Shown piece by piece: positions 10,649-20,558 of a stretch of DNA of 20,558 nt; the stretch's first letter is position 1, and each line of letters opens with the position of its first letter. The stretch is from Hyphochytrium catenoides (taxonomy: Eukaryota > Sar > Hyphochytriomycetes > Hyphochytriales > Hyphochytriaceae). The notes under the pieces were generated by a model. It ran no database searches, was not told the origin of the DNA, and saw only the letters and a program-made list of their open reading frames with translations. The position numbers and the translations under genes were made by a program. Location: assembly GCA_900088475.1 (NCBI GenBank), contig FLMG01000167.1:480-21037 (forward strand), given 5' to 3'.

Positions 10649-10758
10649 AGTATTTATGGGACGGAAGAAGAAGGCACAACAACTGCAACAACGAGAGTGA
10701 AGAGCCGATAATCTTCAATCATCATTTTCCAAAAGTACCATCCTCTTCTTACCAAAGG

Positions 10759-12565
10759 ATGGGCCATAACGTGGCCAACGACATCTTCCAGGTCATCTAC
10801 AATAAAAGCTTGTTACGTGCCATCACAGACTTCCAGCCTGGAAAGACATTCTCATATTGGATTGACGGAGACAAGGCATTGCGGCTAACTCACCGATCGC
10901 TTATACATCTGAAGGACTGTGCCTGCAGCACGAATTTCTTCTTTAGCAGCAGAGCTATAAGAATCGCGGTCGAGCGAGGGAGTCTGGAGCTCTTGCAGAC
11001 CGTTCTTGACCAAAGTGGGAAGAGGAGGTTCGTTGTTGAGCCCTACAAGGAAGATACAGAAGAGGTATTGAAGGATCTGCAGCCTATCACGATACGCTGG
11101 AAACTGAGAAAGAAAAGCCCAAGCATCCGCCGCCACCATGGCATACCCGCCAGTTGTGTTTCTCACGGTGATCATAAGGACGAACAGTTGTACGGGAAGA
11201 GTTCAACAGATAAAGGAGATGACGACTTTTCGTTAAAGGAGTCGACGATGAGTTTAGCCAACCTTGCAGCCACGCTAGGTCACCTACATGTCCTGAATTG
11301 GCTCTGTACGAACACAGACTACAGCTTTGATAGAGTGGGGTTATTGGGTGCGGTGAAGTATGGTCACGTGCAAATCGTGCAATGGATGTGGTCTCGATTT
11401 GACGGATCCCTAACCGATCACAGAAAAGCTCTCCGGTGGGCAGCGGCATACGGATGGGTGGCTCTCTACAAATGGCTTCTCTCTCGTTGGAATCATCATG
11501 ACGAAAAGTTCACTCTAAACTTGGCCAGCAATGCGACTAAGGAGACTGTGCATCTCACTTTCCTCAAATGGATGGCGACAACTCACCCAAAGGTTATTGA
11601 GCACCAGTCAGAAGTTATCTTCGAGGAGGCTCTGGCAAGTGGGCATTGGGAAGTGGTCAACTGGATCAATGCGCTTCATCCAGTAGGTGATAACCATATG
11701 ATAAGCTGCTGCACCCTGAAGCGTGCGGCCCTGAGTGGACATTTAGACGTTTTGGAATATATAAAGCAGCGTTGGCCGAATGTGGGTGACGTCTGTGAGC
11801 TTGCTACAAAGGGACAGCTCAATGTCCTTCGATGGGCCTTCATCTCATGTGAGAACTCAACAGTGGGTATCGGAGTAGGAGCCATTTGCAAGGCTGTTTC
11901 TAGTGGACACTTGGACATCGTAAAGTGGATTCTCTCAGAACGGCCTTCTGACTGCAGCTTGCTTCCACGCTGGCTTATTGTTCACGCTGTAATAACTGGT
12001 AAACTGGAGATCGTGCAGTAACTACTATTCAATCTGTCCGGATGCCGAATATGAGACCAAAAAGGCCATGAAGGGAGCTGCTAAACTAGGATTTGCAGAC
12101 ATCGTTGGATATATCTACGAGAACTATGTGGAGGTGGATGGGAGGGGTGGCAACAACGGTGAGCCGATATGTGACAGCGACAGACAGACCAAATTGTGGT
12201 TAGCTAGAGTTCTGAAAACAGCGTTGTTACATGGACAGCTAGAAGTTGTCAGATACCTTTACAATAAGGGCTGCGGTGAGCTCAAAGTCAAGGACGTACT
12301 AGCCGGGGGAAGAGTTAATGTGGAGCTATTGCAGTATGTATGGGATCGGGCAGCGGATCGTTGCTACCATGAGGGAGATATCAATTATCTCCTTCGATCG
12401 GACTTATGGTCCGTGGCCTTTTGGTTGCTGTCTCAGCCGTCCAAGTCACGCAATACCTGGATTAAACACCGACTGGCAATTGATAGTAGCATAGCTTCCA
12501 GAACTTTCAAAATTGAGATTGGAGCGTCTACGGATCAAAGGAAGAAAGTACTGCTGGTGACGTGA
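10759..12565 (+). CDS. Ankyrin-repeat protein, interrupted by one frameshift
   Basis: This is an intronless gene in two open segments, 10759-12021 and 12021-12565, in different frames. About 12 degenerate ankyrin repeats are visible, with 'ATLGHLHVLNWL', 'AVKYGHVQIVQWM', 'AALSGHLDVLEYI' and 'AVSSGHLDIVKWIL' before the break and 'AAKLGFADIVGYI' and 'ALLHGQLEVVRYL' after it. Repeats continue with regular spacing across the break: the first frame ends 'GKLEIVQ' then TAA at 12019-12021, and the next frame resumes within the same repeat. One extra base near 12018-12022 explains this. Ankyrin repeats bind proteins; no catalytic or membrane domain is seen, so the partner and role are unknown. The start at 10759 (MGHNVANDIFQ) is preferred over 10564, which would run through a hexamer array. 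The cause may be a recent pseudogene, an assembly error or, less likely, programmed frameshifting. Such loose repeat families are often expanded in protist genomes. Confidence 0.82.
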
Positions 12566-13860
12566 ATTCTGGAATCAAAAGAAGTGGTAGATTCATATGC
12601 GATCAGGTAGATGGCAGCCTACATGCGATGACAAAGGTTTTGGAAAAGAACGACTGCACCGGACCCTAACCAGCGGATCATGGACATCTTGGGAAGTACG
12701 TTTTAAGTTACCCAGTGGGACGAGAGACCAGAAGGAAGGTGAAGAGCAGGTCAAAGCAGCAAGCGTTCCGTCGTCCTGCTGCATAATCACCTGTTACTTG
12801 ATATCTTAGGGTCGGCACCCACAAGAAGCCAGGTCTTCACGCATTCTCCAAGTTGCCTCATGATGAAGTGATTGATGACCACGTCTGCTGGGCCCTTGGT
12901 TGGTACTCTACTACTCAAAGCTTCTTCTTCCGCACCACGAGCGACGAGCTTGTTGCTACTACTACCTACGAATAACTACTGCTAGTTATTGTATCGAGCT
13001 GAACGAAAGAAGCTGGATGCTGCATCATCATTAATGATGGCAATCGTCGACTTGACACTGCCAGGATGTCGGGCTCCTCCCACGCTAACCTGGTTCCTGA
13101 CAATAACTGCAGCAGCAAAGAGCTGCACAACATACTACAGTCGGCCAGGAGCTGCACCACAGCACGCAGCCGCCGCTGATGATGATAGACCATCCATCAT
13201 CAACCCCTCTATAATTCAAGTCACAGACACTACGAAGCCCTCTTCGAAGTTCAACATGCTGATTTCGGCATTGTCGAAAATCGTCCCTCGACAAAGATTT
13301 ACACCTCCACTCGTACAATTTACACATATCTTTTGCGGGGGTTATTCTGAATAGCCTATACTTTGAAGGGATGATTATGGATAGCCAAATGCAGTATGCA
13401 GTGATACACTGAACTAATTTTTAGCATCGAAATTGACAATAAATTACGAAAACTGTGAAGTCAAAATCCGGGATCTGAAATGCGCTTTTCCTGTCTGTGT
13501 CGCTTCGTCTAAAGAGCCAGAAAGCGGGCTCTGCAGTATGAATTCTGGAGATCGATCTCTTACCATCATCGGGATTTCGGTCTCTTTCCAGAGACAGACA
13601 GGACACGATGGGCGCTTCACATTACTCGAAGCGCAGGTTCTGCCCATTACGTCTGATACACAGCTTCTGCCGATAGGTGCCTGCTTCCTGTGTTTCTGTC
13701 TATCTTATGGAGAAAAATTAGTACGAGCCTTCGAACTAATTGGGGCGGGCTAAATGTGAACGCTTGAGGGTGCTCTACCGACATACCTGGCCCTTCGTAG
13801 CTCTCATCCGCCATACCACATCTGCGGTACCTCTTTATGCCCTTGATGGCCCACTTTACC
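12566..13860. other. Intergenic region, no gene recognised
   Basis: Nearly 1.3 kb lies between the end of the ankyrin frames and the SEC10 start. Short open frames on both strands (the longest about 120 codons, 12989-13354 plus) show low-complexity composition and no recognisable family. A further decayed part of the ankyrin gene just after 12565 cannot be excluded. A small AATTAGT/ACTAATT inverted repeat lies at 13716-13741. No RNA gene was identified. Confidence 0.55.
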
Positions 13861-16800
13861 ATGAGTAGTACAATCGACCTATCGCTGGAGAGATTCTGCG
13901 TAAGTCATCAAGCACTTCTGTGCCCTATACTAGAAAATCGGTCCCCAATGTATAGTCTGCTTCTTTGCACTCTAGCAATGGGCTCTGATACTCAAGCCTG
14001 CTATTTATAGGATGAGTACAGCTCCACCGAGTTTATTGAGGAGCTCACTCGAGGACTCCTTGGCTCCTCCTCGGCCCACGCTCCGATGTCGCCAACGTCG
14101 TCCTCTAGTAACCTCCAAACCTCAAGCTCCACGAAGAGGACGGATGGCAGTCTGCCTCTGGAGGAGCTAAAGAGGCTCTTTGAGGATACTTTGGGTCAAT
14201 TAGGCGGGCTTCGCGATGAGGTTCGCTAATCTCTGGCTCCAGTTGCCTTCTCCTATTCTAAACCCCACTCTCTACATAGGTAACGACCAACATTGATTCC
14301 CTATCCCAGCAAACAAAAGCAGCGGATAGAAAGTACCAGCAAGCGCTTCAGCAGCACGATGCCTCTCTTAAGGTAGGAGAAGGGGTAAAGGGACCTAAAT
14401 GACACTATCTATAGACCTGTCATGGGACACTTGCGTTGAGAATGGGTGGAGGAGACGGGTTAGGCGAGGAATTTGGCAAAATAAAGTGTCATTATTTCTT
14501 ATCGTCTCCATCTCCAGGCCGTGCTTTCAGAAATCGATCAGCTGGAAGACCGCTTCGGCAGAGTTGGGGCCATTGCGCTTCGAATAGGTAATGATCCACC
14601 TTACCGATTGTTCTTTAGCTTGTCAATACACGTCGTTGGCTGCGTATATTGGGTTTCAAGGCTCGAATACCTTAGAGACATCCATCTACTTTTCTGTCCT
14701 CTCCACAACCCTGACCACTAAGATCTTGCGTCAATTCGTTTTCCCTTGTCGCTCCTCTTATTGTGGCATCTAAACGTTCAATCGTCTTCCTAGGGGATCG
14801 TCTTGCAACCATTGACTCTCAGCGACAACGAGCCATGGACGCGTCTCTTCTCATGCAGCACTTCCAGGACTTCCGGGCTGCCTCAGTAACTGAGACTCCG
14901 GAGGACAGCCTCCCATCATTGTTCAAGGACTCTCGCAGACAATATGAGGTAAGATGGGGAGCACGTTGACACTAGGCAGAGACCATGGACGGCCCGGTGA
15001 TTTAGCTATAACTAGAGAAGTCGTTTTAGCCTCACCTTGACTAGGCTTAGCTCTTGTAGATGTCTTGATATTCTCACTTTTATAACCCTCTTCCTCCTGT
15101 CTCGATATCACACTCTCTAGGCGGCAAAGGTCCTCAGCCAGTTGCAGGATGTGGTTGAAGGCATCGGAGTTCCTTCTGTTGGAAAGGTCCTTATAACCTA
15201 CCTGTCATCCCTAAACGAAATATCTTTGTTCATGACCTTTTCCCTCTTGCATTCCAGCCTCCTCCCAAAAATGATTCTCCTCAGGGTTGTTTCTACATTC
15301 GCACCATCCTCGTCTCGTTGCCCACTGTGTGTTCAACGAGGAAGTCTCCGTCTCCCTCATTACTAACCTCTTACTCACACTGGCAACTAGCGCCGGTGTC
15401 TCTCTCTCCTTCCTCCGTCATGGAATCTCGACCAACCTCAAATGACTCTCTCTATGTACCTCAGTCGGCAAAGCACATCCAGGCCCTGAGCCAGAAGATT
15501 GAAAACAGGCTTCTAGACGAATTTTCCCAAGCGCAAGCATTGCCTAATCCCGACATCTTTGCAATGAGAACGTCGGCGGAAGTTTTGCTTGAGAATGCCG
15601 CAAAAGACAAGCTATTTAACCGATATGTGTGGAACATAATGCAGGACAAAGTTGCAAGGTAGACAGGGAAGGTGGGAAAGATAGGGCGGCACAGACAGGT
15701 CACAGGTCGATGTTACAACGTTCATTGCTGAATAGGCAAACGCGGTAGTCGCCTCTCTTTTCTTCTCCTTTCCTGACCCATTCAGCCATCTGACCCCCCG
15801 GTAATCTCACTGCTTATCCCTGGACTGTAAAACCACCTGCTACGCCCACTTGGGACGCATTTCTTGCTAGACCTGCGCAGGTTGTAGAGAAAGGATCGGA
15901 GCTGGAATCTCTATTCAACCGCATTCGAGAGGTCTGCGCAACCGAAGTGGAGATTATCGCAGCAGTCTTCCAGGGTTCCGCCGCGACCTCTCTACTGGAG
16001 CTACTGCTCGAACGAATATTCAGCGACCCAGTTTCTGGTACTGTCTGCTGCATTGCATTACGGTCAAAATGAGTCTTGCGGTGCTGATATCTTATCATCT
16101 ATACTTCAGTCTTTGCTTATAAAAGCACTATCTTCCTCTCCGCCTGGGATATCTCTCCTATATGCAGGCATTCAAGCTCAACTGGAGCAGCTCTTGTCCG
16201 AACGTGGCGGTGGGCGGACCTCCTACAAGGAGACTGATGTCCCTCCCACCGAGTATTTACAGCTTCTCTCCTCTGCCTATGAAGAGACCTTCACCCTTGT
16301 AGAAGATTTGAATAGCCTCTTCAAAGAGAAGAACTCTCATGAGGAAGGAGCGTTGACTGGAGGAGAGGGAGGGGGAGCTCTGCCAAGACTTTTTTTGGAC
16401 CCATCCTTCCTCCCACTCCAGCTGACAAACCTTTTCGCTTCGTACAAGCGTTTCTACGTCAAGTGGGAGGAGGCCCTACTGCGGGAACGCTGTACGACCC
16501 TTTTAAAGCCAGTAGCCGCACTCAATAAGAAAGGAGGCAAGCAGAGGACTACACAGCAAGGTAAAAGTGTCAAATCTTAAAGCGGTTATTAAAGCCGCCA
16601 AGGACCCTATAGGTCTTTGCACTTTCTTGGGGACCCACTGCTTGCTCCGTCTATGGTGTTGTGCGTTGAGATTCGCGACTTCATCTTTTTGTACATGTAT
16701 CTCATCATCTTGGCCTTAGCGGAGCTGCCAGCCAGAGGCAAGGGTTAACGTACTCTACTGCGGCTGTTACGATGCTATGATGCTTTACCTAACCTCTCTT

Positions 16801-19520
16801 GTCTTGGTGGATGCAGTTCTTCTGCTCCATGTACACTGACGTGTCATGCCTGTTCTTGTCCTTCATATATTGGGGCGATGCCGACTCTTTCACTAGCATA
16901 TGTTGCCGATGCCAGCTCTCTCTCAGCATCCAAAATTCGAATACTGACAACTGTTATCGGAAGCAGGACCTTCTTCTTCATCCACAGAAGTGAAGAAGCT
17001 ATCTTTTCCAGAGCTCCTTAGGCTTTGCGAGGGCGGTTCAATAGCGACGAAACTCATTCAATTCTCAAAGGTCAGTTACGCGGGAAGCCATTGAGCGCAG
17101 CCTTATTTTCTTGCTTTATGCGTCCAAGTGCTACACCACGTGTAGAGAGCATCGATGGGATGGTCACTAGCTGCTAACTTTCTTATCAATGGATACGTAG
17201 GAAGCCACAGAGCGCTCTCTCCAGATGTCAATGGGCTCAGATAAAGGGCCCGAATATGCTTCATACCTCTTCTCAAGCCTCTGTTCCTTCTTTGGTGCAC
17301 AGTTTTTTCAGGTGCAACCATAGCCTGCCCGACTCGGCTGTATACGCCCGGCTCTTGTAACCTCGTCTCCTCTTCAGGGCAGTTCATTGCCCGGCTAAAC
17401 TCTTGTCCCTGAGTCTTCATCCGCCTTTAGGTTACCTGCCTTTCCGCCATATCAGCTCTGTTTGCGAATCATTCACATTGTATTTTCAGCCACGGGCTGT
17501 CCTTATATTCAAGATCTCAGCACCTTCTATGGAACTTCTTGTCGTTCGTTTGACCAGAGGCTTCGATGTTGGCATTAACGGAGTCATTTTCTCTGGAACT
17601 GTTTTGCAGTTTATATTTGAGTCGACCAACGACCTGCTCCAGGATGCTTCGGACTCAGGTGCTGCGCCTCCGCCCTGGGAGTTTTACCGGATTATTGAGG
17701 TTCGTTGTCTTATAAGGGCGGTGACGTCTCCACCCTGCCACTGGTGTCCCTACTCTTGCTCATTACTACTGTTGAAGCGATAGGTCTTCTTAAGCTTTCC
17801 TATTCCGTGGTTTCCTGTGGGTCTTTGTCCTCCACTCAAGGCTACTCTCTCCGTCGTGATCTTCTCCATACGTGCACCACTGTCTCATGCGAATGGCCCT
17901 TCCTAGATTGGCAAGGATGGAGTTGCTCTGCTCCAGGAGCATTTCAACACGGTTGTCCGTCCAGCTGTGATGTCCAAGCCCACAGTCTTAACATATCCTA
18001 GATACCACTCTCTAAGTTCCTCTCCATGTATCACAACCTTCTTCTCTTATTAACTGCGCACGTCCCTTCGCTTCCTACCTCCGCACACTATCTAGCGTTT
18101 TCCGCTGCAGGTCCAGGTTACCATCCTCTGTCCTTTGGGACACAAGTTTGTCCTGTTTCCTTAACTGCCTTCCACTGTGTGCTCAGAATACAAGCGGTCT
18201 GTCATAGCTGCACTTGAAAGCAAAATCATAGATGGTGTTGAGCGTAGTGTGGAACTACTCATCAACCATGTCAAGTACACTCTGAGGTATGACCGGGACA
18301 CACTACAATATGGAAAGGGAGGTAGAATGAAAGACATCAGATACTAGGGGCAGGCAGGCAATTTCCACTTCCGGAAACTTCCGTATGCTCCTTTTTTGCC
18401 GAGGGCTGTCCCTCACACGTATGCAAAAGCTCGACCCAGGGCAAGAATGACTTTCTGCCAAAGGAGGAGTATCAGAGTTTCCAAGCCACAGCGGCGTGTC
18501 AGGCAGTCTGCAAGATACTTAAATCGCAGACAGAGCACATAGCGAAGTGCCTGGTAAGTTGCACTTTCCTTCTGCTATTACCTTCTAGCCCTTTTCCTCT
18601 TTAGATGCGATACTTGGGGCTTGTTTGTCCCCCTTTCCTAGTGTACCATTCTTCCCTTTGTCTTTACGTGAAAGGACTGTGCAGCGCAAAGTGATTACCC
18701 TCAGGTTAAGACTCTCTCTTGCCTTTATCTGCGCACTTCGTATAGGGTGAAAATAACCCTGGGTCCATTTGGAGCATGATAGGGATGCGCTTTCAGCAGG
18801 TGCTTATGGAGCACATTCTAAAGTATCACATCAACATGCAAGGATCGTTCACTCTAATGAGGTGAGCCGGCTGCATTGGCTGCAGTCACCTCGAGATGCA
18901 GCCTTGAGGAGTAGTAAAGAAGCTGAGAACTTAACAGCCATCGCTCTCTACTGCTGTCTCTATTCCCAGGGATATCGATGAATACCGAGCAGTGATGCGG
19001 GGTATGGGTTGTGAGGAGGTGAATGAATCTTTCGATGGCTTGAGAGAGATTGTCAGTATCTACATGGTCAAGCCCGAGAACCTCTACTCCGTTCTGAAGG
19101 TGCGCGTCTATCTCTTGACCCTATTTCGCCCATATCCAGTCTACCTGCCACTCCTAACGCCCAAATGAATATTACTTTGTTGCTCATGAGGCTCTTCCTC
19201 TTTTGACTGGGGTATGCTGTTTCCCTTCTGCTCCCAAGCTTAAGCCTTCCGCCTGCTCGTCATCTCATTCATTTGGGGACAACCTTTGTGTGCAGGAAGG
19301 AGCCCTGGCCACAATGGAGCACGAAGTGGTTTACGCTTTCGTGAAACGGAGAGCGGACTATAAGCACCATATATCCTCTTCAGCCTTGAGATGTGTCCTA
19401 GCCAAACCTTCCTCTAACAGAGCAACCTACTTTCTCTCCCGGTTACTGTTGGTTCTACCTTCGCTGGCTCCGAGGCCTACATCTCCCTCCTACAACTTTT
19501 ATAGTTTACGTTCCCTTTAG
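13861..19520 (+). CDS. SEC10: Exocyst complex subunit SEC10 (EXOC5), about 19 exons
   Basis: Sec10 is a subunit of the octameric exocyst, which tethers secretory vesicles to the plasma membrane. Exons: 13861-13899, 14011-14220, 14280-14372, 14518-14587, 14794-14948, 15121-15186, 15465-15658, 15786-15800, 15871-16037, 16168-16560, 16967-17070, 17201-17311, 17610-17699, 17907-18015, 18187-18286, 18430-18553, 18746-18861, 18970-19099, 19296-19520. Phases agree; 836 residues against about 708 in human. The N-terminal half has a coiled coil and the hallmark 'IGDRLATIDSQRQRAMDASL' with 'LMQHFQDF'. The C-terminal half shows 'EYKRSVIAALESKIIDGVER', 'FQATAACQAVCKIL', 'IWSMIGMRFQQVLMEHIL', 'RDIDEYRAVM' and 'YAFVKRRADYK', collinear with EXOC5. 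A low-complexity insert (about residues 22-48) adds length. Weak points: the exon 14 donor, an AAAAG acceptor before exon 16, a GTTCGC donor after exon 2, and the C-terminus. An alternative last exon at 19657-19695 would end the protein with an acidic tail, using a GTCCTA donor near 19393. Confidence 0.9.
15786..15800 (+). other. Predicted 15-base SEC10 micro-exon
   Basis: It is flanked by TTCAG before and GTAATC after. It joins exon 7 (ending in phase 2 at 15658) to exon 9 (starting at 15871), and its length of 15 keeps the frame, so skipping it would remove five residues (about 276-280) without a shift. The call rests on splice signals and phase, because this stretch of Sec10 is poorly conserved. 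Confidence 0.5.
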
Positions 19521-20558
19521 CTGTGCCTGTTTCTGGCTTCTTATATCATTGCATGAGAGTATAATTGCCCATGTCCAGCATAGCAGCCCTTAACTCGTAT
19601 CCTACGGTGTCAAGGCAGCCTGGGCGAAAACTTTGTTCTCAACTCTTCTTTTGCAGCCTTTGAACATACCGCAGGCAGACGAAGATCAAGAGTAGCGCGT
19701 CTTTCTGCTGGGAAACGACTGAAAGAACCTACTATGGACGCAGCTCACACTCGCAAGATCCAGAGTACCTGGAGTCCTTATGACTCGACTCATCCATCTT
19801 CTCTCTTTAGGGCTGACTCCTTAGGGCTGAACCTTCTGACCATGGCTTCTGCTACCACTCTCAGGAGCACCCCGTCATGCTCCTGAGTTCCTACTCATTA
19901 TTAGTCCTTTACTACTAAGCAATTTTGGCCCCTTCGCTCGACAATCTCTTTATATTCCTGCGTTGCCTGCGTCGACGCTGCTCGCCGTTGTCAGACACGG
20001 ATCTTGCCAAGCCGCAACTAGCTTGTGCTTGGGTCTTTGCATTCTTTCCCAGCTCTCCTTCTGCTGGAAATACGGGGCAGGAAACAGTCCTCTAAAGACC
20101 CTACTCGATAGGTTTTTCTGGATGGTGGTGGTAGGGATACCCGCTACATTACAAAGGTAGAAAACGTCAGAGGCACAGACGAAGCTGACTTGTCGCCACA
20201 TTGGCCGAATAGCTCAGTGCCGATCCTTGCTTGAGAGCATGCGCCGCTGGCCTGAGCTCTGCCATGTGCATGATGATGCCAATAGATAGAGATTGCACTT
20301 CATTTCTTCCTAGTTATAATCAGAAGGCTGTCAAAGATTTTATTGGGAGGAAGATCCACAACCAAAACATTCAGAATCCTTTCACGTAAAACATTCCTTG
20401 AAAGAATCATAGACCATAGTTATAATGAGTTGAGACCGAAAAGGTGACCAAATTGAAAGGATCACTTGCAATATTTCATTGCCTCTTGAGTTTTGTCTTT
20501 TATGGTGGCGGGAAAAGGGGTGGATCTCTTACTTGGACCTCCCAGAGAGAGAGGGAGA
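19521..20558. other. Region downstream of SEC10, no gene recognised
   Basis: About 1 kb past the SEC10 reading frame. Apart from the possible alternative last SEC10 exon (19657-19695) and the hairpin at 19860-19887, I see no coding pattern. Open frames on both strands near 19950-20200 have no recognisable family. A short GA-rich run closes the window (20543-20558). Confidence 0.55.
19860..19887. repeat. Perfect 10-bp stem, 8-base loop
   Basis: CTCAGGAGCA (19860-19869) and TGCTCCTGAG (19878-19887) are exact reverse complements around CCCCGTCA. It lies 165-340 bases past the candidate SEC10 stop codons, so it may fall in the 3' UTR. It is not followed by a T-run. Confidence 0.9.

Larger units (their letters stand above)
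10084..10758. other. Divergent intergenic region
   Basis: This lies between the tentative deacetylase start (minus, 10083) and the preferred ankyrin start (plus, 10759), so it should contain both promoters. It holds the GTACAA array, its upstream inverted arm, a small GCTTCA/TGAAGC hairpin (10303-10320) followed by an AT-rich stretch, and repeated CATCAGAC words near 10367-10381 and 10437-10448. The reading frame of the ankyrin gene is open from 10564, but that extension translates the hexamer array as a Thr/Ser run and is probably not protein. No TATA box or other core promoter element could be assigned. Confidence 0.6.

Noticed and set aside
10564-10758. 65-residue N-terminal extension of the ankyrin protein
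   Set aside because: Much of it translates the GTACAA array into Thr/Ser repeats and it lacks ankyrin pattern; a good ATG follows at 10759.
12989-13354. 121-codon plus-strand open frame
   Set aside because: It overlaps equally long minus-strand frames, has simple composition, and shows no recognisable domain or splice context.
19950-20201. 83-codon minus-strand open frame
   Set aside because: No recognisable family, and a comparable frame lies on the other strand; consistent with chance.
20204-20260. tRNA-like start (GCCGAATAGCTCAGT, then TTGAGAGCATG)
   Set aside because: It resembles the acceptor and D-arm of a tRNA, but the D loop would carry extra bases, and no T-arm/B box (GGTTCRANNCC) or matching 3' acceptor strand follows.

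Overview
The window is nuclear DNA from an intron-rich eukaryote, probably a microbial alga or other protist. It holds four protein genes, three of them cut by many short GT-AG introns (roughly 60-435 bases). Introns are mostly pyrimidine-rich on the coding strand and several carry (CT)n tracts. No bacterial operon, CRISPR array, insertion sequence or convincing tRNA or rRNA gene was seen. The ankyrin gene has the loose 'GHLxVLxWL' repeats common in stramenopile and some other protist genomes, but the sequence alone does not fix the lineage.

Layout. (1) 2-6339, plus strand: BMS1, the GTPase-like 40S ribosome-assembly factor, cut at its 5' end by the window edge; 15 exons were traced, from the end of its G domain to the stop codon. 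(2) 6340-6789: spacer between convergent genes, with a near-perfect 19-base palindrome. (3) 10083-6790, minus strand: a class I, HDAC8-like histone deacetylase. Its catalytic exons are clear; the N-terminal exons and C-terminal tail are tentative. (4) 10084-10758: divergent upstream region with a GTACAA hexamer array and a matching upstream inverted arm. (5) 10759-12565, plus strand: an ankyrin-repeat protein broken by a one-base frameshift near 12018. (6) 12566-13860: no gene recognised. (7) 13861 to about 19520, plus strand: exocyst subunit SEC10 (EXOC5) in about 19 exons, including a predicted 15-base micro-exon. (8) 19521-20558: no gene recognised; one perfect 10-bp hairpin.

The genes serve unrelated housekeeping roles (ribosome assembly, chromatin, exocytosis) plus one lineage-type ankyrin gene, and nothing suggests a functional cluster. 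I see no convincing undescribed system. The points most worth a second look are the ankyrin frameshift, the substituted active-site positions and uncertain N-terminus of the deacetylase, the SEC10 micro-exon, and the purine/pyrimidine tract pair in BMS1 intron 2. All gene models were made by eye from splice consensus, reading phase and remembered family sequence; no search or alignment was run.
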